From: Enterobacteriaceae bacterium
GTDB lineage: Bacteria > Pseudomonadota > Gammaproteobacteria > Enterobacterales > Enterobacteriaceae
Assembly: GCA_902363335.1 (NCBI GenBank)
Contig: CABIZV010000008.1
Span: 186,001-250,000 of the forward strand
DNA: 64,000 nucleotides
Direction of reading: 5' to 3'
A program made the translations under genes and the position numbers. Below the pieces are notes generated by a model that was given only the letters and a program-made list of their open reading frames with translations, did not search any database and was not told the DNA's origin. Shown piece by piece: positions 18,357 to 27,592 of this stretch (positions are counted from its first letter, which is position 1; every line of letters begins with the position of its first letter).

Positions 18357-18476
18357 CAGATCATCGTTTTTGTCATAAAAGTGGAACGATAGTAGTGGCA
18401 ACAGTCTGACGACGCAAAGCATTCTGCGGCAATCGGAATCCTCCAGGAGGAAAAAAACGCCGCCAGCGTGTTACCT

Positions 18477-18506
18477 GACAAATTGCGCATTGCATGGCAA
18501 TTTGTC
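18477..18506. promoter_or_regulatory. Perfect spaced inverted repeat between ygiM and ygiF
   Basis: GACAAATTGC (18477-18486) and GCAATTTGTC (18497-18506) are perfect inverse copies separated by 10 bp, so the half-sites lie two helical turns apart. It sits in the gap between the divergent ygiM and ygiF starts. An operator is the likeliest reading. No T tract follows, so it is not a terminator. Confidence 0.5.
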
Positions 18507-18591
18507 GCAAAATACTATCTACTGACAAAAAGAATACCTATAAGTTCGCCAGATGGGTATTTCCAGGTAACGAAACCACAAGAATTCAATC

Positions 18592-19893
18592 ATGGCTCAA
18601 GAAATCGAATTAAAATTTATTATCGACGACGCAGGCGTTGAAGCGCTGCGTGAAAATCTGCAATCCCTGAACGCTGAGCACACTGCGCCGACGACGTTGC
18701 TAAACATCTATTACGAAACGGCGGATAACTGGCTGCGTCGGCACGATATGGGGCTGCGCATCCGCGGCGATAATGGCCGCTATGAAATGACCATGAAAAT
18801 CGCCGGTCGCACCGTAGGTGGGCTGCATCAGCGCCCGGAATACAATATCGATATCAGCACCCCAGAGCTTGCGCTGGAAAAACTGCCGCTGGAAGTCTGG
18901 CCAAACGGCGAAATGCCTGAAGGACTCTCCGAGCAGGTGCAGCCGCTGTTTAGTACCGACTTTAACCGCGAGAAATGGGTCGTCAATCACGGCAAAAGCC
19001 GGATTGAAATCGCGCTCGATCGGGGCGAGGTGAAAGCGGGCGAGCACCAGGAAGCCATTTGCGAACTGGAGCTGGAGCTTTTAAGCGGTGAAACCGCTGA
19101 CGTATTGGCGCTGGCACAGGAGCTGGCGAAAACCGGCCTGCTGCGTCAAGGCAGCCTGAGCAAAGCGGCGCGCGGCTACCATCTGGCGCAGGGTAATCTG
19201 GAACGTGAAATCAAACCGTTGACCATTTTAACGCTGCCGCCAAAAGCCACGGTGGGTCAGGCGTTTGAGGCCGCGCTGGAAAGTGCATTGTCCCATTGGC
19301 AGTATCATGAAGAACTGTGGCTGCGCGGTAAAAAGAAGGCGAAAACTGAGGTCGTTAATGCGCTGGGGCTGGTTCGCCACGTTCTGACGCTGTTTGGCGG
19401 TATTGTTCCGCGTAAAGCCAGCGCTCAGCTGCGTGAAGGGTTGACCCAGGTGGACGCGCTGATGCTCAGCGAAAAGTCCGCTCATGATATCGTTTTCTGC
19501 CCTGAGATGGCGTTAACCAAGCTGGCCTTTACAAAATGGCTGGTCACGCGCGGCTGGCAGCCGTTCCTCGACGCCAAAGCCGAAGCCAAGATGACGGACT
19601 CCTTTAAACGCTTTGCCGATACCCACCTTTCTCGTCAGGCCGCTGAGCTGCGCACAACCTTTGCCTATCCTCTGGGCGACAGCTATGCCGACCAGCTCCC
19701 GCGTCTGACGCGTGACATCAATACGGTGCAGATATTATCGGGTTACTACGACGCGGGGAAAGCCGAACGCTGGCTGGCGAACTGGCAAGGCTTACGCCAC
19801 GCCATCGAAACGCGTCAGCATATTGAAATTGAGCATTACCGCAATGAAGCGCTGGCGGTTGAACCGTTCTGGTTACACAGCGGAAAACGTTAA
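18592..19893 (+). CDS. ygiF: Inorganic triphosphatase YgiF
   Basis: Hydrolyses tripolyphosphate. 433 residues. The N-terminal CYTH domain begins with the metal-binding ExExK signature (EIELK, residues 4-8), with further acidic and basic tunnel residues such as GLRIRGDNGRYEMTMK. The C-terminal CHAD domain (about 220-433) is helical with conserved His/Arg residues and probably binds polyphosphate. glnE starts 21 nt downstream on the same strand, so the two form an operon as in E. coli. Confidence 0.96.
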   Translation: MAQEIELKFIIDDAGVEALRENLQSLNAEHTAPTTLLNIYYETADNWLRRHDMGLRIRGDNGRYEMTMKIAGRTVGGLHQRPEYNIDISTPELALEKLPLEVWPNGEMPEGLSEQVQPLFSTDFNREKWVVNHGKSRIEIALDRGEVKAGEHQEAICELELELLSGETADVLALAQELAKTGLLRQGSLSKAARGYHLAQGNLEREIKPLTILTLPPKATVGQAFEAALESALSHWQYHEELWLRGKKKAKTEVVNALGLVRHVLTLFGGIVPRKASAQLREGLTQVDALMLSEKSAHDIVFCPEMALTKLAFTKWLVTRGWQPFLDAKAEAKMTDSFKRFADTHLSRQAAELRTTFAYPLGDSYADQLPRLTRDINTVQILSGYYDAGKAERWLANWQGLRHAIETRQHIEIEHYRNEALAVEPFWLHSGKR

Positions 19894-19914
19894 TTAACTT
19901 CAGGGAACCCGCGT

Positions 19915-22755
19915 ATGACGCCGCTTTCTTCGCAGTTACAGCAGCACTGGCAGACGCTTAGTGAGCGCGCGCCAGAAGCGTTTGCCATGGATTCGCTTAG
20001 CGCCGAGGCGCAGGCTGTTGTCACCTTCAGTGATTTTGTTTCGCAAAGTTTGCTGGCCTATCCCGAGTGGCTGACGTCGCTGGAAAGCAGCCCGCCACAG
20101 GCGGATGAGTGGCAACAATACGCGGGGTGGCTGCGGGCCGAGCTGTCTGAGGTGCATGATGAAGCGGCGCTTATGCGGACGCTGCGGGTATTCCGTCGTC
20201 GGGTAATGGTACGTATTGCCTGGGCACAAGCGCTATCACTCGTCAGTGAAGAAAATACCCTTCAGCAGCTGAGCCATCTGGCAGAGACGCTAATTGTTCA
20301 GGCCCGTGATTGGCTTTATGACGCCTGCTGCCGGGAATGGGGCACACCGTGTAGCGCCGACGGCGTACCGCAGCCGTTGCTCATCCTCGGGATGGGAAAA
20401 CTGGGCGGCGGCGAACTCAACTTTTCTTCCGATATCGATCTGATTTTTGCCTGGCCGGAACACGGCACGACCCAGGGTGGACGCCGCGAGCTGGATAATG
20501 CCCAGTTCTTCACCCGTCTGGGACAACGCCTGATTAAGGCGCTGGACCAGCCCACGCAGGATGGTTTCGTCTACCGCGTCGATATGCGCCTGCGTCCGTT
20601 TGGCGACAGTGGCCCGCTGGTGCTGAGCTTTGCCGCCCTGGAAGATTATTACCAGGAGCAAGGGCGCGACTGGGAGCGCTATGCGATGGTCAAAGCGCGG
20701 ATCATGGGCGATGACGAAGGCGTTTACACCCGTGAGCTGCGCGCGATGCTACGACCGTTTGTATTCCGCCGCTATATCGATTTCAGCGTGATCCAGTCCT
20801 TACGCAACATGAAAGGGATGATCACCCGCGAAGTGCGCCGCCGTGGCTTGAAAGACAATATCAAGCTGGGGGCGGGCGGCATCCGCGAGATTGAATTTAT
20901 TGTGCAGGTTTTCCAACTGATTCGAGGGGGGCGCGAGCCTTCACTGCAAAGCCGCGCGCTGTTGCCCACGCTGTCGGCGATTGAAGCGCTGAATTTGTTA
21001 TCCGCAACGGATGCGCAGGCGCTGCGCGAGGCCTATTTGTTCCTGCGTCGCCTGGAAAACCTGCTGCAAAGCATTAACGATGAGCAAACCCAAACCCTGC
21101 CCACCGATGAGCTCAACCGTGCGCGCCTGGCCTGGGGCATGCACCTCAACGATTGGGATTCGCTCATCGCGCGCCTCGACGCGCTGATGGCGGATGTCCG
21201 CCGGGTCTTCAACGATCTCATCGGCGATGACGAAGAGCCATCACAGGAAGAACAGCTTTCTGAAGACTGGCGCGAGCTGTGGCAGGACACCTTGCAAGAA
21301 GATGATACTCCGGTGGTGCTGAGGCATCTGAGCGATGACGATCGCCACCACGTTTTGTCGCAGGTGGCGGATTTTCGCAAAGAACTGGATAAGCGCACCA
21401 TAGGCCCACGTGGCCGCCAGGTGCTGGATTCGCTGATGCCGCATCTGCTCAGTGAAGTGTGCTCGCGGGAAGACGCGCGGGTGCTATTGACGCGTATTAC
21501 GCCGTTACTGAGCGGTATCGTCACACGGACAACCTACCTTGAGCTGCTTAGCGAATATCCCGGTGCCTTAAAGCATCTTATTCGCCTGTGCGCGGCCTCG
21601 CCGATGGTGGCAAGCCAGCTGGCGCGTTATCCGCTGCTGCTGGATGAGCTGCTTGATCCGAGCACCTTGTATCAACCGACGGCAACCGACGCCTATCGCG
21701 ACGAGCTGCGTCAATATTTGCTGCGCGTGCCGGAAGAGGATGAGGAGCAACAGCTGGAAGCATTGCGCCAGTTTAAGCAAGCGCAGTTGCTGCACATTGC
21801 GGCGGCGGATATCGCCGGTACGCTGCCGGTGATGAAGGTCAGCGACCACCTGACCTGGCTTGCGGAGGCGATGATTGATGCGGTTGTCCAGCAGGCATGG
21901 GTGCAAATGGTGGCGCGTTATGGCCAACCAACACATCTCCACGAGCGACACGGCCGTGGTTTCGCGGTTATTGGTTACGGCAAGCTGGGCGGCTGGGAGT
22001 TGGGCTACAGCTCCGATCTGGATCTGGTGTTCCTCCACGATTGCCCGATGGACGCGATGACCGACGGTGAACGGGAAATCGACGGTCGTCAGTTCTATCT
22101 CCGCCTCGCTCAGCGCATTATGCATCTGTTCAGCACCCGTACCTCATCGGGCATTCTCTACGAAGTGGATGCCAGACTGCGTCCATCCGGCGCGGCCGGT
22201 ATGCTGGTCACCACCGCTGAAGCGTTTGCCGATTATCAGCAAAACGAAGCGTGGACGTGGGAGCATCAGGCGCTGGTGCGTGCGCGAGTGGTGTACGGTG
22301 ACCCACAGCTTGAGCAGCAGTTTGACGCTATTCGTCGGCAAATACTGACCACCGCGCGCGACGGGGCGGTATTGCAAACTGAAGTTCGTGAAATGCGCGA
22401 GAAAATGCGTGCACACCTGGGCGGCAAGCAGCGCGACCGATTTGATATCAAAGTCGATGCCGGCGGAATTACCGACATTGAATTTATTACCCAGTATCTG
22501 GTGCTGCGTTACGCCCACGACAAACCGAAGCTGACGCGCTGGTCGGATAATGTGCGCATTCTCGAACTGTTGGCGCAAAACGACATTATGGACGAGGACG
22601 AAGCGCGGGCGTTGACCCATGCTTACACCACATTGCGTGACGCCCTGCATCATCTTGCATTACAAGAACTGCCGGGCAACGTTTCGCAGGAGAGCTTCGT
22701 TCAGGAACGCCAGCAGGTAAGCGCCAGCTGGCAGAAGTGGCTGGTTCAACCGTGA
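19915..22755 (+). CDS. glnE: Glutamine synthetase adenylyltransferase/adenylyl-removing enzyme
   Basis: Bifunctional regulator of GlnA activity. It adenylylates GlnA when nitrogen is plentiful (with PII) and removes AMP when nitrogen is limiting (with PII-UMP). 946 residues with two nucleotidyltransferase domains. The N-terminal deadenylylase has GMGKLGGGELNFSSDIDL near 158-176 and the C-terminal adenylylase has GYGKLGGWELGYSSDLDL near 685-703, each followed by an R-rich VDMRLRPFG / VDARLRPSG motif. Downstream of ygiF in the same operon. Confidence 0.98.
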   Translation: MTPLSSQLQQHWQTLSERAPEAFAMDSLSAEAQAVVTFSDFVSQSLLAYPEWLTSLESSPPQADEWQQYAGWLRAELSEVHDEAALMRTLRVFRRRVMVRIAWAQALSLVSEENTLQQLSHLAETLIVQARDWLYDACCREWGTPCSADGVPQPLLILGMGKLGGGELNFSSDIDLIFAWPEHGTTQGGRRELDNAQFFTRLGQRLIKALDQPTQDGFVYRVDMRLRPFGDSGPLVLSFAALEDYYQEQGRDWERYAMVKARIMGDDEGVYTRELRAMLRPFVFRRYIDFSVIQSLRNMKGMITREVRRRGLKDNIKLGAGGIREIEFIVQVFQLIRGGREPSLQSRALLPTLSAIEALNLLSATDAQALREAYLFLRRLENLLQSINDEQTQTLPTDELNRARLAWGMHLNDWDSLIARLDALMADVRRVFNDLIGDDEEPSQEEQLSEDWRELWQDTLQEDDTPVVLRHLSDDDRHHVLSQVADFRKELDKRTIGPRGRQVLDSLMPHLLSEVCSREDARVLLTRITPLLSGIVTRTTYLELLSEYPGALKHLIRLCAASPMVASQLARYPLLLDELLDPSTLYQPTATDAYRDELRQYLLRVPEEDEEQQLEALRQFKQAQLLHIAAADIAGTLPVMKVSDHLTWLAEAMIDAVVQQAWVQMVARYGQPTHLHERHGRGFAVIGYGKLGGWELGYSSDLDLVFLHDCPMDAMTDGEREIDGRQFYLRLAQRIMHLFSTRTSSGILYEVDARLRPSGAAGMLVTTAEAFADYQQNEAWTWEHQALVRARVVYGDPQLEQQFDAIRRQILTTARDGAVLQTEVREMREKMRAHLGGKQRDRFDIKVDAGGITDIEFITQYLVLRYAHDKPKLTRWSDNVRILELLAQNDIMDEDEARALTHAYTTLRDALHHLALQELPGNVSQESFVQERQQVSASWQKWLVQP

Positions 22756-22801
22756 AATGTGCTATTATCGCGCGAAATTTTGATTCTCTTTGGAGACAAG
22801 A

Positions 22802-24238
22802 ATGAAAGTAACGCTGCCGGAATTTGAACGCGCAGGAGTGATGGTGGTTGGCGATGTGATGCTGGATCGCTACTGGTATGGCCCAACCAGCCGTATTTCC
22901 CCGGAAGCCCCGGTCCCCGTGGTGAAAGTGGAAACTATCGAAGAACGTCCTGGCGGCGCGGCGAACGTGGCGATGAACATTGCCTCTTTGGGCGCGGTAT
23001 CTCGTCTTGTCGGCCTGACCGGTATTGACGATGCGGCACGTGCGCTGAATAAAGCGCTGGCCGACGTTAACGTCAAATGCGATTTCGTTTCTGTGCCAAC
23101 GCACCCGACGATCACCAAGCTGCGCGTGCTGTCACGTAACCAGCAGCTGATTCGCCTGGATTTTGAAGAAGGTTTCGCGGGCGTTGATCCCCAGCCGTTG
23201 CACGATCGGATTCAAAGCGGCCTGCCGAACGTCGGTGCGCTGGTGCTTTCCGACTATGCCAAAGGCGCGCTGGAAAGCGTGCAGCAGATGATTCAACTGG
23301 CGCGTCAGGCGAATGTTCCGGTACTGATTGACCCGAAAGGCACTGATTTTGAACGCTATCGCGGTGCCACGCTGCTCACGCCAAATCTCTCTGAATTCGA
23401 AGCGGTAGTGGGTAAGTGCAAAACCGAAGAAGAGTTAGTGGAACGCGGGATGCAGCTGATTGCCGATTTCGACCTGTCTGCATTGCTGGTCACCCGCTCC
23501 GAGCAGGGCATGACGCTGCTACAACCGGGCAAGCCGCCGCTGCATCAGCCGACTCAGGCGCAGGAAGTGTACGACGTGACCGGCGCCGGTGATACGGTTA
23601 TTGGCGTACTGGCGGCGACGCTGGCGTCTGGAAAAAGTCTGGAAGAAGCCTGCTTCTTCGCCAACGCCGCCGCAGGCGTGGTGGTGGGGAAATTGGGGAC
23701 ATCTACCGTTTCGCCTATCGAGCTGGAAAATGCCGTGCGCGGTCGCGCGGATACCGGCTTTGGCGTGATGAGCGAAGAAGAACTCAAGCATGCGGTTGCC
23801 GCTGCGCGTCGTCGCGGTGAGAAAGTGGTGATGACCAACGGCGTGTTCGATATTCTGCACGCGGGCCACGTCTCCTATCTGGCGAATGCGCGCAAGCTGG
23901 GCGATCGTTTGATCGTTGCGGTAAACAGCGACGCCTCGACGAAGCGTTTGAAAGGCGAATCCCGCCCGGTGAATCCACTGGATCAGCGCATGATCGTGTT
24001 GGGTGCGCTGGAGTCCGTCGACTGGGTCGTGTCCTTTGAAGAAGATACGCCGCAGCGTCTGATTGCCGGGATCCTGCCGGATCGTCTGGTGAAAGGCGGC
24101 GACTATAAGCCAGAGCAAATTGCCGGGAGCGAAGAAGTGTGGGCGAACGGCGGCGAAGTGCTGGTGCTGAATTTTGAAGATGGCTGTTCAACCACTAATA
24201 TCATCAAGAAAATCCAGCAGGACAACGATAAATCGTGA
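22802..24238 (+). CDS. hldE: Bifunctional heptose-7-phosphate kinase / heptose-1-phosphate adenylyltransferase HldE
   Basis: Makes ADP-heptose for the LPS inner core. 478 residues. The N-terminal ribokinase-like domain (about 1-318) has RPGGAANVAMNIASLG and the catalytic DVTGAGDT. The C-terminal nucleotidyltransferase domain has TNGVFDILHAGHVSYL with the HxGH motif. Loss gives deep-rough LPS in E. coli. The ATG at 22802 follows GGAGACAAGA. The in-frame codon 12 nt upstream overlaps that ribosome site and is unlikely. Confidence 0.97.
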   Translation: MKVTLPEFERAGVMVVGDVMLDRYWYGPTSRISPEAPVPVVKVETIEERPGGAANVAMNIASLGAVSRLVGLTGIDDAARALNKALADVNVKCDFVSVPTHPTITKLRVLSRNQQLIRLDFEEGFAGVDPQPLHDRIQSGLPNVGALVLSDYAKGALESVQQMIQLARQANVPVLIDPKGTDFERYRGATLLTPNLSEFEAVVGKCKTEEELVERGMQLIADFDLSALLVTRSEQGMTLLQPGKPPLHQPTQAQEVYDVTGAGDTVIGVLAATLASGKSLEEACFFANAAAGVVVGKLGTSTVSPIELENAVRGRADTGFGVMSEEELKHAVAAARRRGEKVVMTNGVFDILHAGHVSYLANARKLGDRLIVAVNSDASTKRLKGESRPVNPLDQRMIVLGALESVDWVVSFEEDTPQRLIAGILPDRLVKGGDYKPEQIAGSEEVWANGGEVLVLNFEDGCSTTNIIKKIQQDNDKS

Positions 24239-24284
24239 ATGCGCGAGGCGCATCGAACATTTCGTTTTGGTGCGCAGCGGGCTG

Positions 24285-24313
24285 TTGACGCTGTTGTTTT
24301 TTCGACCTAAAGT
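24285..24313 (+). promoter_or_regulatory. Promoter of the Sib antisense RNA
   Basis: TTGACG (24285-24290), exactly 17 nt, then TAAAGT (24308-24313). Strong sigma-70-type match placed correctly for an RNA starting near 24320. Confidence 0.65.
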
Positions 24314-24359
24314 AAAGGAATAAGGGTGAGAGGGGATTTCTCCCCCCTCTGATTGACTG

Positions 24360-24419
24360 TTAGTAAGCGTTGGAACTTATCAATAACAGCACAACCAGTA
24401 TGATGATGAGCTTCATCAT
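24360..24419 (-). CDS. Ibs-family hydrophobic toxin (19 aa)
   Basis: A 19-residue frame MMKLIIILVVLLLISSNAY, almost identical to E. coli IbsA-E peptides (MMKLVIILVVLLLISF-AY type), which insert into the inner membrane and depolarise the cell when over-produced. AAGGAAAGGG lies just before the start. The frame sits entirely within the complement of the Sib RNA. The C-terminal SSNAY differs from the usual Phe-containing ending. Too short for normal gene finders, but family, position and antisense partner agree. Confidence 0.85.
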   Translation of the reverse strand: MMKLIIILVVLLLISSNAY

Positions 24420-24434
24420 AACCCTTTCCTTATT

Positions 24435-24466
24435 AAAGCCCCTTCCTCGGGAGGGGCTTTCCCGTT
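24435..24466 (+). terminator. Terminator of the Sib RNA
   Basis: AAAGCCCCT / AGGGGCTTT stem with a CCTCGGG-type loop. The downstream tract (CCCGTTTC) is weak, as I recall for other Sib RNAs. Confidence 0.65.
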
Positions 24467-24599
24467 TCAGCGCCTTGCTGACAGTGCGATTGTTAGCGTG
24501 CCCACTGACAGGCACAAGCCTTTTCCCTTTCGGTTTTTTGACTTCTCGAGCGTCCACGCAAAAACAGCGTTTCTGGCGCTGAAAGAGCAATTTGCGGAT

Positions 24600-24630
24600 A
24601 AAAAAATCCCCGGCTTTTTGGGCCAGGGAT
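24600..24630 (-). terminator. Terminator of yqiJ-yqiK
   Basis: Minus strand: ATCCCTGGCC / GCCGGGGAT stem with a short A-rich loop followed by seven T residues, about 30 nt past the yqiK stop. Confidence 0.8.
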
Positions 24631-24660
24631 GCAAGGTTTAGCGACTTTGCGGGAAAGTGA

Positions 24661-26343
24661 TTAAGCCTCTTTTTGCTGTGCTTCCACCTCTACCCCGGAA
24701 GCTTTCGGCGCACTTAACGGCGAAGTCAGGGCATTAAGTGAACCGCCGGCAAGACCAATCTCGTTTAGCAGTGAATCGATAAGCGGCGCCTGTGTGCGAT
24801 AAGAGAGGGCGGCAGAGAGTGCCTGTTCCGCCAGATTTCCACCGCTGACACCATTTGCTGTACTGGCTTCTCCGGTGGCACCACCGCGATTTAAGCCATC
24901 AACCTGGATTATTTTAATTCCGTCGATGGACTTCATTGGTTCAACGGACTTCTCGATGACGGCAGGCAGAGACTGCAACAGCGCCAGTTTGAATTTGAGG
25001 CTGGTCTGTTCATTGGAAAGCACGTTGATAGCATCGTTTAGCGCGCGCTGCGCTTCGGCTTCCGCCAGACCTTTTTTGCGCGTCGCTTCCGCCAGTTCGA
25101 CAATGGCCGCCGCCTGTAATTCCGCCGCTTCCTTCTCGGCTTTTGCCCGTACCGTCAGCTCAACCGCTTTGGTTTCCGCATCCTGCGCGGCGGCGATAAG
25201 CGCAACCTGCTTGGCACGATCCGCTTCCGCCGTCTGACGGGTGGTTTCTACGTTCTGCTGGGCGCGAACCGCCTCGGCCAACGCATCGTTGGCGCGTGCT
25301 TCCGCCTGAGATTGCTGCTCGGATTTTGCAGCAATGGCGATGGATTTCGTCTGATTAGCGATTTCCGTGACCTGCTGCTGTTCGATCTCTTTAATCCGAA
25401 CTTCACGCTCGGCCTCAACTTTTCTTGAGCGAACGGCCTGCTCGCGCTCAATTTCAGTTTCCTGAATCTGGCGCTCGGCAAGAATACGCGTCTGTTCCGC
25501 TTCACGGTGACGCTCGGCTTCAAAGGCGGCGATTTTGGCATTCTGCTCGGCAGTGCGGGTTTTCACCTGCTGCTCCTGCTCAAGCGTCATAAAGGATTCC
25601 TGCTGCTCAATTTCCAGCTTGCGGGACAGCGCATCGCGGTTTTTCTCTCTTACCGCCACTTCCACGTCCTGCTCAACTTCATTACGCTCGCGGCGGCGGC
25701 GCTCCGTTTCCTGAGTCAGCTTGGTCAGGCCTTCGGCGTCAAAGGCGTTGTTCGGATTAAAATGCACTTTCTCCGTCTGGTTAAAGTTGGTTAACGAGAC
25801 GCTCTCGAGCTCCAGACCGTTTTTTGACAGATCTTCCGCTACCGTGTTTTGCACGCCCTGCACAAAGTTTTCACGGGTGTCCTGTAGCTCATGCATGGTC
25901 ATTTGCGAGGCTGTGGCGCGCAAGGCATCAACAAACTTATCTTCGATCAGTACGCGTAAATCTTCAGGCGAAAGCGTGCGCTGACCCAGAGTTTGTGCGG
26001 CGGTGGCAATCCCTTCAACCGACGGTTTTACGCGGACAAAAAAGGCGACAACGACATCTACACGCATACGATCTTTGGTGATCAGACTGTCGACGGTAGA
26101 ACGGCTAACCTCAAGTTTGAGGGTGTTCATATTGATGGGAATAATTTCGTGGAAGATGGGCATCACGATGGCTCCGCCGCTCATTACCACTTTCTGGCCG
26201 CCAAGCCCGGTTCGCACAAATGCTTGCTCTGCGGAGGCTCGGCGATAAAGACGGGCAAATATAATCCCGATGATTAATAAGACGACAACCGCAACAATTG
26301 CGGTAAACATCCATGAAGGTAACGTGCCAATAATATCATCCAT
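24661..26343 (-). CDS. yqiK: Flotillin-like inner membrane protein YqiK
   Basis: 560-residue SPFH/flotillin protein. One N-terminal membrane helix (about 13-32) is followed by an SPFH domain, a very long Glu/Ala/Arg-rich coiled coil (about 200-440, with repeated EAER, REKNRD and EIEQQQ elements) and a C-terminal assembly region near 450-500. Flotillins organise membrane microdomains. YqiK is associated with detergent-resistant membrane fractions in E. coli. Paired with yqiJ 30 nt upstream, the typical NfeD-flotillin arrangement. Confidence 0.94.
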   Translation of the reverse strand: MDDIIGTLPSWMFTAIVAVVVLLIIGIIFARLYRRASAEQAFVRTGLGGQKVVMSGGAIVMPIFHEIIPINMNTLKLEVSRSTVDSLITKDRMRVDVVVAFFVRVKPSVEGIATAAQTLGQRTLSPEDLRVLIEDKFVDALRATASQMTMHELQDTRENFVQGVQNTVAEDLSKNGLELESVSLTNFNQTEKVHFNPNNAFDAEGLTKLTQETERRRRERNEVEQDVEVAVREKNRDALSRKLEIEQQESFMTLEQEQQVKTRTAEQNAKIAAFEAERHREAEQTRILAERQIQETEIEREQAVRSRKVEAEREVRIKEIEQQQVTEIANQTKSIAIAAKSEQQSQAEARANDALAEAVRAQQNVETTRQTAEADRAKQVALIAAAQDAETKAVELTVRAKAEKEAAELQAAAIVELAEATRKKGLAEAEAQRALNDAINVLSNEQTSLKFKLALLQSLPAVIEKSVEPMKSIDGIKIIQVDGLNRGGATGEASTANGVSGGNLAEQALSAALSYRTQAPLIDSLLNEIGLAGGSLNALTSPLSAPKASGVEVEAQQKEA

Positions 26344-26372
26344 TGTGTCGGTCTCTTAAGGTCAAAATAAAA

Positions 26373-27002
26373 TCACAAAATATTCGGCCAGGGGTTGAGT
26401 TCGGCCAAATAACGCGTTGCGGAGAGTCGGCAGATAATTAATACCCGGTCCCCTTTTTTAAACGCGTGTCCTTCTTCGGGTTCTAGCAACAAGTAATGAA
26501 TTTGCCCGAACTTATCGGTAAATTTTCCTTCGCAAGGCGTGCCTGCCATTGCGGAATGTCCGGTAATAACTGCCATACAGCCGATATAATCATCCTCAGC
26601 GATAGCGGTACTTTCATCGCGAGGGATCCACGGAGCAATGATTTTTCCGCTGTAATGTACGGCGAGGACAGACGCAATAAAGCATACGGGGGCCAACAGC
26701 AGGTTACTCAGTGGCGCTTGCAGCAGCGTGGTCCAGCTATGCTGGACAAGAATACCAAACAGCCCAAAATAACCCGCCAGTAAACAGAGCACAACCAATG
26801 ACGGAATACGCCCAATATTCAGGAAGTGAAGCACCTGGCCAATATTCCCGGACGATAAAGAATCATAATTATCGAGATGGGCGTCGAGGACGCCAGAGAG
26901 AAAATGGCCAAAGGCCAGCGATATTATTTCAAGTGCACCAATAAGCAGGACAAATGATAGAGCGAATAAATAGGGGCTATTATATTCCGTAAATAAATAC
27001 AT
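26373..27002 (-). CDS. yqiJ: NfeD-type inner membrane protein YqiJ
   Basis: 209 residues. Four hydrophobic segments (about 10-33, 62-85, 90-110, 105-125) are followed by a soluble C-terminal OB-fold-like domain (about 140-209, with DDYIGCMAVITG and ALLLEPEEGHAFKKGDRVLI-like spacing). NfeD proteins are encoded beside flotillins and probably act with them. Co-transcribed with yqiK 29 nt downstream. Confidence 0.9.
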   Translation of the reverse strand: MYLFTEYNSPYLFALSFVLLIGALEIISLAFGHFLSGVLDAHLDNYDSLSSGNIGQVLHFLNIGRIPSLVVLCLLAGYFGLFGILVQHSWTTLLQAPLSNLLLAPVCFIASVLAVHYSGKIIAPWIPRDESTAIAEDDYIGCMAVITGHSAMAGTPCEGKFTDKFGQIHYLLLEPEEGHAFKKGDRVLIICRLSATRYLAELNPWPNIL

Positions 27003-27221
27003 GCTTCATTCCCCCTGTAATAATTTTCCGTGGGTGAAGGTTTCGTCTCTTAAAATAATAGAGAGATACAATAGCATGTACCGGCAGAATCGTTTAATCC
27101 GAAAAGGGAGTTTTCAGGCTAAATATTTATCGACAAGGTGCAGGGCAGAGGGAAAGACGCACTAAGCGCTATATTGAAATCAGAATTGGCATAAAGCGGG
27201 CCATACGGCCCGCTTCCTTTT
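27003..27221. other. yqiJ-ubiK gap lacking glgS
   Basis: In E. coli K-12 the glgS (scoR) gene lies between yqiC and yqiJ. Here the roughly 220 nt hold no frame of that size or sequence on either strand. The gap contains the yqiJ upstream region and the ubiK terminator stem at 27194-27215. Confidence 0.6.
27192..27216 (-). terminator. Terminator stem after ubiK
   Basis: Perfect AAGCGGGCC / GGCCCGCTT 9-bp stem with a 4-nt loop just past the ubiK stop. The minus-strand tail is only TTTAT, while the plus strand has a T6 run, so it may work better in the plus direction. Confidence 0.65.
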
Positions 27222-27506
27222 TTACTCTGAAGGTTCTGTCGGGGCTGGTTTTACCTCTACAGCGGTCTGACGATTTTCCAGCTCGCTGATCCGCTGCTCC
27301 AGCAGCGCTAGCTTCTCGCGAGTACGCAGCAGAACCTGGGTCTGCACGTCGAACTCTTCGCGGCTGACCACGTCAAGACGCGTCAACTGTGATTGAATCA
27401 CCTGACGAACTTTCTTTTCTACGTCATCACCGAATTCACGCAGGCCTTTTGGCATGGATTCGTGAACCTGGCGGGCGATTTGTTCAATTTTTTTCGGGTC
27501 GATCAT
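27222..27506 (-). CDS. ubiK: Ubiquinone biosynthesis accessory factor UbiK (YqiC)
   Basis: 94-residue, membrane-fusogen-like protein of the BMFP/DUF526 family that supports aerobic ubiquinone synthesis with UbiJ and the Ubi complex. The sequence MIDPKKIEQIARQVHESMP is the family start. A trimerising C-terminal coiled coil follows (LLRTREKLALLEQRISELENRQ), then a short acidic Pro-rich tail. The ATG at 27506 is chosen from homology. The longer frame to 27593 runs through the promoter region of ribB. Confidence 0.94.
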   Translation of the reverse strand: MIDPKKIEQIARQVHESMPKGLREFGDDVEKKVRQVIQSQLTRLDVVSREEFDVQTQVLLRTREKLALLEQRISELENRQTAVEVKPAPTEPSE

Positions 27507-27592
27507 CTGTGTTTCCCTGATTCTGTCGGCGTTACCGTTATTGTAGTGCCTTCTCTGGGTGCGATAAACCAGAATTGTGCGAAGCTTATGCA

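Larger units (their letters stand above)
24320..24466 (+). ncRNA. Sib-family antisense RNA repressing the Ibs toxin
   Basis: The plus strand between hldE and yqiK carries the features of Sib RNAs: a strong promoter just upstream, a G-rich 5' hairpin (GAGAGGGGATTTCTCCCC), complete complementarity to the ibs frame on the other strand, and a 3' terminator hairpin. E. coli has sibD and sibE at this same locus near hldE (rfaE). Here I see a single copy. Ends are estimated from the promoter and terminator. The RNA should base-pair with ibs mRNA and block its translation. Confidence 0.8.
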
